A stretch of 64,000 bases of DNA from Rheum nobile (GCA_027886185.1 WOAB01000893.1:868001-932000), one strand, 5' to 3'; positions 21,668-32,540 are shown, counted from the stretch's first letter. Translations and numbers: made by a program. The notes: a model not told the origin generated them from the letters alone.

Positions 21668-21676
21668 CCTTTTATA
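21668..21676 (-). promoter_or_regulatory. TATA box in left LARD LTR
   Basis: On the minus strand the context GGGCTATAAAAGGAAG contains TATAAAAGG. It places a promoter in the LTR with transcription towards lower coordinates. The right LTR has the same box at 25429-25437. Confidence 0.7.
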
Positions 21677-22154
21677 GCCCAAGACAAGCCTCCTCCAAGG
21701 GGACAACAACCCACGAAGTCAAGGGAACAAGAGACAACAAGTGGAACAAGTGGGCAAATGGATAGAACTTCGGAAATCTTATCGCGAAGACGAAGCTGTC
21801 AGCGCTCGCCGCGGGTGCGGTCATGCTCTCACCGCGGGTGCGGTCGTGACCATTAGGAAATCGTCCTGACTTCGACGGGGCCGTTCTCTCAGCTCCGAAC
21901 TCCAAATGAGATTATTCCAAATCGAGAAGTTAGATCTAGAAGTCTATTTTAATCCTTCCAAATTTCATATTGTATGGATTATGGAATCAAAAGTTACGAC
22001 GATTTTGCTAAAAGGTCGCACTTGTATGGGCGAGGAAAGTATGGGTACGAGTTCTTTTAATCCCGGGTTAAATATATTTGTACCCGAACATCCTTTTAGC
22101 CATACGGGCATAAGAAAAGTTCCAAAATACCCTTATAAAATGCGGGATATTACA

Positions 22155-22857
22155 TTACTACCCCCTTAAGAAAAGTTTCGACCCCGAAACTTGCATTAAG
22201 CCAAAGAGGATTCCGCCTCACTAACAAACTTATTATCCGAACTTTAATATCCTTAATCATAACCAGCCTTATGCCATCTCTAACTTAAAAATCCGTACAG
22301 GAATAATTTAACACCTTCCTTTACACAATCTCTAACTTAAATCCTTTAAGATTCCTTAATTTTCTCCAAGAATAATCACAACATTTTATTCCTACGTTCC
22401 TCAAAACGAATCACAAACAAAACTACTCCTATTTCCTCAAAAAGAGTGATACCACAAGTCTTATAACCTCAAAACATAACAAGGAAACCGGGAACTCAAG
22501 TCTAACTAGAGGTCCGCCATAACAGACTTAAGAGAAACGGCACGACTATGAACGGTTATAATTTTTCATTCGAAAATTCAGAGCCTTCGAAAATATTTCA
22601 AACGAGTGAAAATATTTCAAACCGGATCTGTAACATCACCAGGCCAAGCTACCCTAGCCACATCACACACCCAGCCACCCAACGGTGTCGATGCCGGTAC
22701 TAGTGCCGCCCGTGAGTTCACAAGAGTCGTTTGAAAACATTTTCAAACAAAACGAGTAAATGGTTCATGAAATCCCAAACCCGTTTTAAAAACTTTCGGC
22801 TCTGATTCCAACTCTGTAACAGAGCCTACGAAAACTTTTTAGCTCTGATACCAAATC
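22155..22857 (-). other. internal region of LARD (703 bp, non-coding)
   Basis: The edge next to the left LTR carries, on the minus strand, a purine tract AAGGGGGTAGTAA preceded by TTTCGGGGTCGAAAC, a trace of the end of a gypsy pol region. The other edge carries the primer-binding site (22842-22855). Phrases such as GCTCTGATACCA/GCTCTGATTCCA and TTCGAAAATATTTCAAAC repeat locally. No gag or pol domain is present. Confidence 0.85.
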
Positions 22858-25800
22858 TGTAACACCCCCAAATTTCACACTATTTGAAAGTATTACTGTC
22901 GATGACCCCGGACGAAAACCCCGAAGTCACCCCAGGCTTTTCCAAACGATATAACCATCAAACCACAGTTACAATACCAAATATCATAACTTTTATTAAA
23001 CCACAGTCTCGAAATTACACATGGTTCCAGACAAAACGAAATACATCATCAAAATTTATTACAGCGGAAGACTTTTAAACAAGGCGACAAATAAACTTGT
23101 CAAAACACCGTTCATTTTCATAGTCGTTCTAGCCTTCTCGGATCTTCAACACACATGATGTGCCGAATCGAACGGATGACACCAGCCAACCATGCAAGGA
23201 AAATTACGGTTGGTTAGTCTAAATGAATAGACTAGCAAGGGAACAAAGCAGAGTGGTTCGAAGCAGTTGTATTAGGTTAGACTCATCGCTTCTCGAATAA
23301 CAACCGATAAGGATAGTCAATCATCATACTCCTACTGGAATACATGAAAAGGCATGAACAAGAGAAGATTCTGGAGACCGAGTCTCACAGCAATCAATCC
23401 CAAAAGAAGACTCCAAAGAAATGAGCCTTAACAAAAATATGACAAATGTTGGGGAACATTAAATAAATCACACAAAGCACTTAACTTAAACACAACGATA
23501 CTTAACTTAATCACAACTGCACTTAATCACAACGGCACTTAACTTAATCACAACTGCACTTAATCACAACGGCCCTTAATCACAACGGCACTTAACTTAA
23601 TCACAACTGCACTTAAACTTAATCATAATTGCACTTAATCACAACGACACTTAATCACAACGGCACTTAACTTAATCACAACTGCACTTAAACTTAATCA
23701 CAACTTAACTTAATCATAACTGCACTTAAAACACTTACCTTATCATTAAGACTTATTAAGTTATGAGCTTAATCGTACCCTTATTAATTTACAACACACC
23801 AGTTATTACACAGGATGATCATACGCCATCCAGATTGCACTTACAAGGTGCTTTAAACTTATTAATTATGTGCTTAACTGCACTTATCTTATTAAATTAC
23901 AACACACACAACTGCACACATTTAAGACCTTTAATTATTATTCCGAGTAACAACGGAAGATTATTACACTGGGTGACCTTACGTTCACCCCGATACACTG
24001 GCGAGGTGCTTAATTAATTTACCGCCTTTAAATTAATCCGAGTAACAAAGGAAGATTATTACACTAGGTGACCTTACGTTCACCCCGATACACTGGCGAG
24101 GTGCTTAATTAATTTACCGCCTTTAAATTAATCCGAGTAACAACGGAAGATTATTACACTGGGTGACCTTACGTTCACCCTGATACACTGGCGAGGTGCT
24201 TAATTAATTTACCGCCTTTAAATTAATCCGAGTAACAACGGAAGATTATTACACTGGGTGACCTTACGTTCACCCTGATACACTGGCGAGGTGCTTAATT
24301 AATTTACCGCATTTAAATTAATCCGAGTAACAACGGAAGATTATTAATACCCCGGGTGGTATTACGTCCACCCAGTGGCGCTAGCTAGGCGCTTAAACCC
24401 CTCCTACCTTAACGACTGGTAGGAAGTATTGTATTAAAGAAACGACTAATCTCTTAACCTGATTAGTGTTCCTACGAACATTAAGTTTTAAAGAAACCAC
24501 TAATCTCTTAACCTGATTAGCGTTCCTACGATTATTGGTTATAAAGACACGACAAATCCTTACTTGGACTTAGCGTTCCTGCAAACTCACGTGCTATACT
24601 AGCATTACAGTTAACATTTAATTTATAATAATACCATCACGGTAATTTACACACAATACTCGTGCTAACTAAACAGTTAAACACAATAATAAATCACATA
24701 AAGCCATCACGGCTCACACCTATACAATATATCTATAATAGCGTCGATTCTAGCAGAATATACAACCTATTATAATATCATATTTTAATCACATATAGTT
24801 ATCAAAACTGTTCCCAATATAATTAAGAATCATTCCAAATTAATTAACAACTAAACAATTGATAATTAATGAAAGTATGGAATGATGAGCAAGAGCGAAC
24901 CGTCACTTGCCTTAGATCTGACGAAAGCTTTAACAAAGCTTAGAGACAACGGGCTCCTGGATCTAAAACTGGGACAGATCTGGAATAAAACTCCCAAAGG
25001 AACGACCCATAACAAGATCCTAACTTAGATCCAATACACTTATATATGAATCTAAAAGAATACGAAAAGAATCGAAGGAACCAACCCTCGTACAAGACCA
25101 CAACACACAAAACCACAACACGAACCTATCTCGCCGCGGGTGCGGTGAGGTCCATGCCGCGGGTGCGGTGACTGCACAAAAACAATGGTTCGACAGTGAA
25201 GAGGAGAAAACTCACCCAAATCGATCCGTTAGACCTCGATTCGATTGGGGTTCGATCTCTAACCTCCTTATATCATCAAACACCACTCAAGAGCACCTTG
25301 ACCAATCAAAGGGAACTCCTAACACTCTTAAACGAAGCTCACAAGCTTGAAGCTTTAATGGAGAAAAACAGAGGAGAGGAGGAAGAAGAAGATGAAGTTG
25401 CACTTGCTTCTCCTCCACGAATTCTCTTCCTTTTATAGCCCAAGACAAGCCTCCTCCAAGGGGACAAGCTAGGGGACAACAACCCACGAAGTCAAGGGAA
25501 CAAGAGACAACAAGTGGAACAAGTGGGCAAATGGATAGAACTTCGGAAATCTTATCGCGAAGACGAAGCTGTCAGCGCTCGCCGCAGGTGCGGTCATGCT
25601 CTCACCGTGGGTGCGGTCGTGACCATCAGGAAATCGTCCTGACTTCGACGGGGCCGTTCTCTCAGCTCCGAACTCCAAATGAGGTGATTCCAAATCGAGG
25701 AGTTATATCTAGAAGTCTATTTTAATCCTTCCAAATTTCATATTGTATGGATTATGGAATCAAGAGTTATGACGATTTTTCTAAAAGGTCGCACTTGTAT

Positions 25801-25927
25801 GGGCGAGGAAAGTATGGGTACGAGTTCTTTTAATCCCGGGTTAAATATATTTATACCCTAACATCCTTTTAGCCATACGGGCATAAGAAAAGTTCCAAAA
25901 TACCCTTATAAAATGCGGGATATTACA
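22858..25927 (-). repeat. right LTR of LARD (3070 bp, 5' LTR in element orientation)
   Basis: Near-identical partner of 19104-22154 with the same order of repeats: CTTAATCAC array at 23475-23740, 95-bp units at 23945-24340, CCGCGGGTGCGGT motifs and a minus-strand TATA box at 25429-25437. A small insertion (GGGGACAAGCTA near 25462) is absent from the left copy. In element orientation this is the promoter-bearing 5' LTR. Confidence 0.92.
25429..25437 (-). promoter_or_regulatory. TATA box in right LARD LTR
   Basis: TATAAAAGG on the minus strand, in the same context as 21668-21676. Since the right LTR is the 5' LTR of the element, this box would drive its genomic RNA. Confidence 0.72.
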
Positions 25928-26809
25928 CTTGGCACACTCAACTATTTCTTGGAAGTTGAAGTTCTTCCCGCTGTAGACGGTATTTTTCTTTCTCAACGAA
26001 AGTATATAACTGATATGCTCCATAAGGCTGGGATGGACGATTCCAAATCGATGTCCACTCCCATTTCTGCATCATCCCCTTTGTTGTGTGATGGTGGCGC
26101 CCTACTACCGTCCCCAATAGATTTCTGAATGCTCGTAGGAAGCCTCCAAGTCCTCAGCTTGACCCGGCTAGACATTGCTTATACCGTCAACAAACTGTCC
26201 CAATCTATGTAGAAGCCTACGAGTGATCATTGGCATGCTCTTAAGCGCGTGCTTTGTTATCTTGCTGGCTCGCTTTACCGAGGTATTCATATCTCTACTT
26301 CTAGTCCTCTTGCCTTTCATGATTTCTCTGATGCTGATTGGGCTGGCGACAAAGACGATTTCGTATCCACCACTGGCTATATCTTATACTTGGGATGCAC
26401 CCCAATTTCATGGAGTTCTCGCAAGCAGAGGTCTGTATCCAGGTCATCCACAAAGGCCGAATACAAGGCCATTGCTGACACCGCATTTGAACTTCTTTGG
26501 GTGTTATCTCTCTTTGGTGAACTTGGTCATGTCATCAAATCGCAACCAGTTATTTACTGTGACAATTTGGGCGCTACTAGTTTGAGTTCTAACCCTGTCT
26601 TTCATTCCCTAATGAAACATATCGCCCTCGCCTATCATTTTGTTCGAGAACAAGTGCAGAAAGGAACCTTCCGAGTGTCACGTATCTCTACTGATGACAA
26701 CCTGGCAGATATCCTTACCAAGCCATTGCTCAAGCCGCAGTTTGAATATCTTGTCTGCAAGCTGAACTTTCTACAGAGAATGCTCAACTTGAGGGGGGGG
26801 GGGGGGGGG
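25928..26809 (+). pseudogene. copia RT 3' part and RNase H
   Basis: Resumes the RT cut at 19103: LGTLNYFLEVEVLP, then FLSQRKYITDMLHKAGM and MSTPISASSPLL. A stop near 26126 and frameshifts separate RLDIAYTVNKLSQSM. The RNase H part runs at 26249-26812 with HDFSDADWAGDKDDFVSTTG, the SWSSRKQRSVSRSSTKAEYK block, YCDNLGA and DNLADILTKPL. It ends in a run of 17 G at 26793-26809 that is the polypurine tract. RNase H removes the RNA template during reverse transcription. Catalytic acidic residues (D in SDADW, E in AEYK, D in YCDN) are present. Confidence 0.92.
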
Positions 26810-26970
26810 TGATAATACTAAAAGCAGTTAGAGATAAATTAGATTTAATTTTTATATGTAATTCTTTATTTATCTCTTGTAACTGTCATTTATCTCTTAA
26901 GTTGTTATTTCTTTGTATAAATATTTAATTCCAATCAATAACACAAGTATGCTTTCTGCATTCCTCTATA
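26810..26970 (+). repeat. 3' LTR of copia element (161 bp)
   Basis: Begins TGATAATACT straight after the G-run and ends CCTCTATA, followed by the TSD TTAAT at 26971-26975. It lacks a short segment found in the 5' LTR (CAGCTTTTGTC) and shows other substitutions, consistent with considerable age. Confidence 0.9.
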
Positions 26971-27119
26971 TTAATTATCCAGACACACATGAATATTCAA
27001 TCATTATTATTTTAAGGAATTTTTTAATCTTTTGTCCAGAATAATTATAGTTTTTACTATGACTTTTTTATTTTTTATTTGTTGTCCAAATTAATTACCA
27101 ATTGATATTTAAGCATCTC

Positions 27120-27420
27120 AAAGTGGTTTGTGAACCTCTAGAATATGGTTTATGAACCTCTTGAATATGATTTATTAACATCTAGAATAAGGTTTATGAA
27201 CCTATGAAAAAGGTTTATGAACATATGAATAGGGTTTATGAACCTCTAGAATAAGGTTTATGAACCTCTAGAATAAGGTTTATGAACCTCTAATATTAAT
27301 TTTATTTGTTTGTGAACCTCTTTTATAAAGTTTGTGAACATCAGTTCAATCAGTACACATTTGTGAAACTAGGTAGATTCATGAATTTTAAAATTTATGA
27401 ACTTCTCGCATAATATGTAT
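27120..27420 (+). repeat. 22-bp minisatellite, GGTTTATGAACCTCTAGAAT
   Basis: About ten imperfect units of GGTTTATGAACCTCTAGAAT plus a few bases. The units lose register towards 27420. Similar units (TTTGTGAACCTCTAGTACAA) occur at 43250-43370, next to other elements, so this is probably part of a dispersed repeat family. Confidence 0.85.
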
Positions 27421-27454
27421 GAACCTAGGTACATTAGTGCATTTTAATAACATA

Positions 27455-28328
27455 CTAGTTGTAGGGCCCCGTGCGAAGAGCATTAGTTTTTTGTCGTTTA
27501 ATTGAATACTAAAAAATGTAGTTAAACTCAAAAGAGTTTAACATAATTCTTAAAAATTTAGTATCTTTTTAAATCGTTGTTAGATTTATTACAAAACAAC
27601 TGTGATGATATATAAATCGTAATTACATGTTGTTTTTACATTTTCGCATCCTTCAAATTGTTATGATGGTTGTACCAATATCCATCGTTTTGGTATTCCT
27701 TTATTTTTCCAGACATAATAAAAATGACAAATGAATATTAATAACAAAAAATATAATTCACAAAACCATGACATTCATAAAAATTATTACAATGTATGTA
27801 TCAAAAATGGAAAATAAAAGAAAAAAAGATGAGAAGAATAACTATAAATATATACAAATCCATAATGCTATAATTTTACAACAATTGTTCCACATTATCC
27901 AAATCTAGGGACAAAACAACCAAAAATTGGAATAATATAGGATAGATTTACTTAAAATATTAAATAAAATTATTACATAAATATACTTACGCGGAGTTAT
28001 CTTCTTCATTCTTTGAATAGACAAATTCTTCACTATGTTGTGGTAGTGCGACTAAGATGACCATACGTACTGTTGAATGGTTTCCTTTTTATAGCAGGGA
28101 ATTTGTATAAGGTAAGGATTTGAAAGGTTACTTGGTTTTAATTAATTTACTGTTTGGTCAGTGAATAGGTTTCAATTAGGAGTTATATATCTTTTGAAGA
28201 TATAGTGATGTTGCAAACTCATAGCACGTTGATTACTATTTAATTTGTTCTTAATACAAATAACTTTATTGGTAGAAAAATAGTCATATTCTCCTTTAAT
28301 ATTATTTATGTCCCTTTTTATTGCTATT
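27455..28328 (-). mobile_element. putative Helitron 3' end on minus strand; rest unassigned
   Basis: Plus-strand A at 27454 is followed by CTAGTTGTAGGGCCCCGTGCG. On the minus strand this reads CGCACGGGGCCCTACAACTAG followed by T, the pattern of a Helitron 3' end: GC-rich hairpin-like run, CTAG, insertion before T. The 5' end was not found, so 28328 is only the limit of the unassigned AT-rich DNA before the next element. No coding sequence is visible. Confidence 0.45.
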
Positions 28329-28748
28329 AAATTTAAGGGTCAATTATCGGAAACCACCCGTCCAATAGGCCATATTGCCCAAAACCACCCCTATAAATCG
28401 ATATTATCGGAAATCACCCGAATAACGGACGCCGTTACCAAATCACCACCCATCCCCTGACTCTGTCTAAAATCTGTTATATTCAATAGGCCATATTGCC
28501 CAAAATCACCCCTATAAATCGATATTACCGGAAACCACCCGAATAACGGACGCTGTTACCAAATCACCACCCATCACCTGTACTCTTTTTTTGAATATTA
28601 CTATATTAATTTTGGGTTAAATAATATCAGTAATCTAGATTAATCTAATTAACCATGATTAAGCCAAATAAAAAAAAAGAAAAAATAAAAAGGTCGAAAA
28701 TCGAACCAAGCCGGAGATTCCCAAACGACTCGCGGCGGCACCTGCGGT

Positions 28749-28889
28749 TCAACGCCAAAATTCGGCCTCGACGGTGGAGGTCCGGCTGCAGGGCAAGAGG
28801 GCCTTTAAAGGTGGCTTCCCGACGCAACTAGTGGTGGCGGCAATTGAGGTGGAGGTGCTCGGTGGTGGCCGAAAACTAGACGACAACAT
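28749..28889 (-). pseudogene. possible captured gene 5' fragment, 46 codons
   Basis: From the ATG at 28889 (minus) a Ser/Pro/Thr-rich reading, MLSSSFRPPPSTSTSIAATT, runs to a stop at 28749. It follows a TATA box at a plausible distance and has coding-like GC content. I recognise no family. It may be the first exon of a host gene captured by the Mutator-like element, or just GC-rich non-coding sequence. Confidence 0.3.
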
Positions 28890-28960
28890 AGGCTTCGAAA
28901 ATTCTAGGGCTCGCGGCTTTGATCTCGAAATTGGATGACCAAATTTCAATGATTGCAACC

Positions 28961-28970
28961 CTATTTATAG
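28961..28970 (-). promoter_or_regulatory. TATA box within Mutator-like element
   Basis: CTATAAATAG on the minus strand in the context AACCCCTATAAATAGGGTTG. It lies about 70 bp upstream of an ATG at 28889. It is probably the promoter edge of a captured gene fragment. Confidence 0.5.
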
Positions 28971-29668
28971 GGGTTGAAAAGAGCTTGTAAAGATCTTCAA
29001 AATTGTATAAAATATCAATAGAAACGATCTAAAATTGGCCCCGATTTCTTCGATTTACCATTACTCGTTTTCGGATAAAATTATTGCCTTAAAGGAGGAA
29101 ATTCGATCTTGTCCGCGTCTTATTCATCCCGATTTCATGGAGATCTTACGCGTTCTGATCCAAGCTATAAGGATACCTTAATCGAACGGATTGTGGAGAG
29201 CTCGGCCGAGGAGATGGGCTGTTTTGGGGGAGACGATGAACAGTAACCGGGGTCGCCCCCCACTTTTGGTTTAATTGCAATATTTTGCCCAACTTTCCAA
29301 GTTATGGCAAAAATGTCCCTAAAAGCTTCTAAAAAATTACCCAAACTTATTTATTTTATAAATCTAAGTTTCCAATATTATTAAACCCAAAATTAATATA
29401 GTACTATTAAAAAAAAGGACATGTGAGACTATTCGGGTGGTTTCCGGTAATATCGATTTATTGGGGTGGTTTTGGGCAATATGGCCTATTGGACGGGTGG
29501 TTTCCGGTAATTGACCCTAACGGATTTTAGACGGAGTTACGGGATGGGTGGTAATTTGGTAACGGCGTCCGTTATTCGGGTGATTTCCGGTAATATCGAT
29601 TTATATGGGTGATTTTGGGCAATATGGCCTATTGGACAGATGATTTCCAGTAATTGATCCTAAATTTA

Positions 29669-30497
29669 TACAAGATTTGTTTGAAAAAGAAACCCGGCCA
29701 ATTGTTTCATTTCCTTTCTACAAAGTTTATTGTCCTCAAGATCATGGTTAAAACTCTTTGGTCCTATTAAATTTTTTTCTTGTTTTTTAAAATTGATTCT
29801 TTTCATTTAAACCTTTATTTAGTTAACACTTTATTTATTCATTTTAGTTTTAATGGATATTTAGATTTAAATTTTCATGTATAATATTATTTGTAAAAGA
29901 TTTATTTTTGATCTAGGATATATAAATTGATTTTAGCAGTAACATGAGCACAAATATTTGATACATTGAAATGCAAAATTAGGCTGGTTTTTCTAGAAAA
30001 TTAAATATAGATACGGATTTGATTAGTATTTTCAAGAAAATTAAATATTAGCCACATGTATGGGTCATTGTTTATCTTTGATGAATGGACTCTAGAGCCA
30101 ACTATATACTTGAGCATTTGGCTTCTCTATTAAGTGCAAATGCATTGAATTTCTTCATAAATTGCTTCCAAAAGCCAACTTTAAGTATATTAGGATTATC
30201 GATTAAAATTCAGTACATTGGTATGAACACCAAATTTGGAGCAAAATCAATCACCATTTAGACCATTGAGCGAAGGTAGTCCTCTTGAATTGTTTTTTTA
30301 TTGAATTGTTTTTTTATTGTTACTATATATCTTCATATTATTCACACAATTTTAAAAAACATTATAATCTAGATAAGAACATACTATTTAAAATGAGAGA
30401 GTTTTTGCTTTATAATTTGAATCTAAGGTTGTTAGTGTGTATTTTTAATCTTATGGTTGTTAAAGAATAGTAATATTTGGATAAACTATTATTATAA
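29669..30497. other. AT-rich intergenic stretch
   Basis: No ORF with recognisable domains, no inverted ends and no RNA gene seen. A 61-codon ORF at 30285-30470 is low-complexity (Phe/Tyr/Leu-rich) and not credible. Confidence 0.6.
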
Positions 30498-30536
30498 TCT
30501 ACTATATATCTACTAAACGCAAAGGCTCGGCTAAGC

Positions 30537-30607
30537 CACGTGGCACCCCTACAATGCACTGATTTTTTTCATGCCACGTGTCATATTTCCATCAAATTGG
30601 CCACGTG
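30537..30607 (+). promoter_or_regulatory. three G-box (CACGTG) sites in Helitron 5' end
   Basis: CACGTG at 30537-30542, 30575-30580 and 30602-30607, in the contexts GCCACGTGGCA, GCCACGTGTCA and GCCACGTGTCA. G-boxes bind plant bZIP and bHLH factors. At the matching place Helitron 2 has CACATG forms instead (30-50 bp from its 5' end). A regulatory role is inference. Confidence 0.55.
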
Positions 30608-30899
30608 TCATTAAATCCATTTATTCCGGTTACTTCCATTTTTCTTTCAATATAAATCTTTCAGAATATGTGTAGAATGATATATTTTTCCATATTCATA
30701 ACTTAAGATCTGCTACTGTATTTATGTGATTTTGTTTCCGGAAATCATATTACAGAATCAGATTTTTTTTTAATATCTTACTAAATAAATCCGATTACCT
30801 AATTTTTTTTGTATACAATACAATCGAATAACTATGCCACAAATGAAGCATAAACATATTACATAAGCATTACAAGAAATTTTGCACATAAATTATTAC

Positions 30900-31360
30900 A
30901 AAATTGCATAAAAACTGAAATGAAAATGTGTGCCATATATTTTCCCCATGACAGAAATTCTGCAAATCATAATACATTGCTAAAAGACCTGCACAAATAT
31001 AACACATTTAACTTAAGAACAAAACCTGGACATATATCAGTGCTAAAAAAAACTAAATTCAAAGCATATTAAAAACTGAAATACTAAACCCTAACCAGAA
31101 AGAAATCACCCAAAAACAATTCACAAAAACTGCACACATATTACAAGACCTGGACATATATCAATGCTAAAAAAAACTGAATTCGAAGCATATTAAAAAC
31201 TGGAATACTAAACCCCAACCAGAAACCCTAAACCCAAAAACAATTCACAAAACCTGCACACATATTACATGATCTGAACATATCCATAAAAAGTGGAACG
31301 GAAATGTGTGCCATATCTTTCCCCTATGGCAGAAATTCTGCAAATCATAACATATCCATA
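30900..31360 (+). repeat. local duplications in Helitron 1
   Basis: AATGTGTGCCATAT and CAGAAATTCTGCAAATCATA occur near 30925-30970 and again near 31293-31350. AAACTGAAATACTAAACCC and CTGCACACATATTACA-type phrases occur near 31072-31150 and again near 31195-31268. These are imperfect copies of 80-120 bp. Confidence 0.8.
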
Positions 31361-31577
31361 AAAAGCAAAATTGATTACAAGATCTGAACAAGAAAGTCAT
31401 ATAATATACTATAGAATAATTATCAGTCGTGCACAATAGTTTATGTACAAAATTAAAAAGATTACTATGAAGATTTGATATTGGAAAATCTGTGCATTCC
31501 AAAAATACAAAAATAAACATGAGTTATTCTACCAAAAGTTGTAATATAATACTCTATATCTCTTTCACATATTGGCC

Positions 31578-31597
31578 TATAAATTCGGCTATAAATA
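31578..31597 (+). promoter_or_regulatory. TATA boxes upstream of RPA-like gene
   Basis: Two boxes, CTATAAATTC at 31577 and CTATAAATATAC at 31589, precede a purine-rich leader and a possible donor (AAGAGGTAATG) near 31662. They suit the promoter of the RPA-like gene whose ATG is at 32541. Confidence 0.45.
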
Positions 31598-31730
31598 TAC
31601 ATGTAGAGCTTCTCAGTTATTTGAAGAAGATTAGCTACAACAGAATACAGAGATTTAAGAGGTAATGCTTATATCAGTTATAATTTGTAATGCTTTCTTC
31701 ATTTCAAACAGTGACCCAGTTTCTGCACAG

Positions 31731-31957
31731 ATGCAACATCGAATAACTACTTTTCAGGCTTTCATTCAGTCTACTCTATGCAACATTGAATATATATTGC
31801 AAACATAACTGATATTGCTTTATTTTCTTTGGTTCAGTGTTACTCAGGAAATTCAAAACAGAGTTACAAGGTAATAATTCAGGACCTATATGCAACATCG
31901 AATAACTACTTTTCAGGCTTTCATTCAGTCTACTCTATGCAACATTGAATATATATT
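31731..31957 (+). repeat. 68-bp direct repeat pair, 159 bp apart
   Basis: 31731-31798 and 31890-31957 appear identical (start ATGCAACATCGAATAACTAC, end CAACATTGAATATATATT). No divergence was seen, so the duplication is recent relative to the rest of the element. Confidence 0.9.
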
Positions 31958-32540
31958 TGTCACGTTCATTTAAATGTTAGTATAGTATCCGTACCTTTAG
32001 GTTTTCAGTTGTAGATCTTGGAACTGCATGAGTTGTTTGAAACCCCAGTTTGATTTCCCATACGTATTCCTACAACAACAATAAACAAAGACAAAATTCA
32101 GAAATTAAGTTCAATACATATTCTCAACAATAAACCCCAGTTTGATAGAATCATGAATTGAACATATGCTTCAATACATAAAGGTATGGATATTCGTTGA
32201 ACAACAGATTTCAGAAATTAAGTTCAATAAAAAACATATTCTCAAACTAGGAAATACTGAACAGATTTCAGAAATTGTTATTTTAAAAACATATTCTCAC
32301 ACTTTGTGACTGATTTTTTGCATTTACATAATAATGAGCTAAAGGTTCAGACATTTTCCCCATCTACACTGATTTTTTGCATTTACATATGAGCCAACAT
32401 TGATCTCATTTTCCATTACTGATTTTCGTACTAAAGAACCCATTAATCATGAAATACTGAACATAAATATTGTGCAATTACAGATATTCCATTAATCAAT
32501 TGTTCTTTGTATTGTTTTTTTGTGTAGGACATTTGTAGCA

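Larger units (their letters stand above)
19104..22154 (-). repeat. left LTR of LARD (3051 bp, 3' LTR in element orientation)
   Basis: Plus-strand ends are TGTAACACCCCC and GATATTACA. Contains a CTTAATCACAACGGCA-type short tandem repeat at 19720-19980, four full 95-bp tandem repeats at 20191-20570, and a minus-strand TATA box at 21668-21676. It differs from the right LTR by scattered substitutions and small indels, for example near 20720 and 21720. ORFs inside it are in the LTR leader and are not credible genes. Confidence 0.92.
19104..25927 (-). mobile_element. LARD-like gypsy derivative nested in copia RT
   Basis: Two 3.05-3.07-kb LTRs flank an internal region of only 703 bp (22155-22857) with no protein domain. 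Orientation is minus: TTTGGTATCAGAGC, a Met-tRNA primer-binding site, lies next to the right LTR at 22842-22855, and a purine tract lies next to the left LTR. CTTGG TSDs flank it. The LTRs resemble the Tekay-like LTR at 4824-7261 and the solo LTR at 43796, and the inner edge (22155-22200) resembles the 3' end of that element's pol (TTTCGGGGTCGAAAC on the minus strand). The two LTRs look nearly identical, so insertion is fairly recent. It must rely on an autonomous relative. Confidence 0.92.
15495..26970 (+). mobile_element. Ty1/copia retrotransposon interrupted by a LARD
   Basis: LTRs at 15495-15661 and 26810-26970 are flanked by the same 5-bp TSD, TTAAT (15490-15494 and 26971-26975). The interior has a Met-tRNA-type primer site, gag, protease, integrase, RT and RNase H in the copia order (integrase before RT), and a G-rich polypurine tract. 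Without the nested insertion it would be about 4.65 kb, a normal copia size. Short LTRs suit the Ale/Retrofit-like group, though I do not insist on that. Several frameshifts, stops and unequal LTRs show an old, inactive copy. Confidence 0.93.
28336..29661. mobile_element. Mutator-like element with GC-rich insert
   Basis: Long terminal inverted repeats of about 250 bp: AGGGTCAATTATCGGAAACC at 28336 is mirrored at 29640-29661, and inner blocks (AATAGGCCATATTGCCCAAA, AATAACGGACGCCGTTACCA) occur twice at each end. The element is flanked by AAATTTA at 28329-28335 and 29662-29668. Mutator-like elements usually make 8-11 bp duplications, so 7 bp or one extended by mutation is a mild mismatch. The middle (28690-29280) is much more GC-rich than its surroundings and carries a minus-strand TATA box. 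No transposase is present. This is the profile of a Pack-MULE. Confidence 0.72.

Noticed and set aside
21407..21905. Several 60-80-codon ORFs on both strands, repeated at 25168-25693
   Set aside because: They lie in the LARD LTR around the TATA box and are duplicated only because the LTR is.
28645..28958. Full-length minus-strand ORFs starting at 28827 and 28958
   Set aside because: The listed starts are not ATG in this context or lie within 12 bp of the TATA box. Only the short reading from ATG 28889 is kept, at low confidence.
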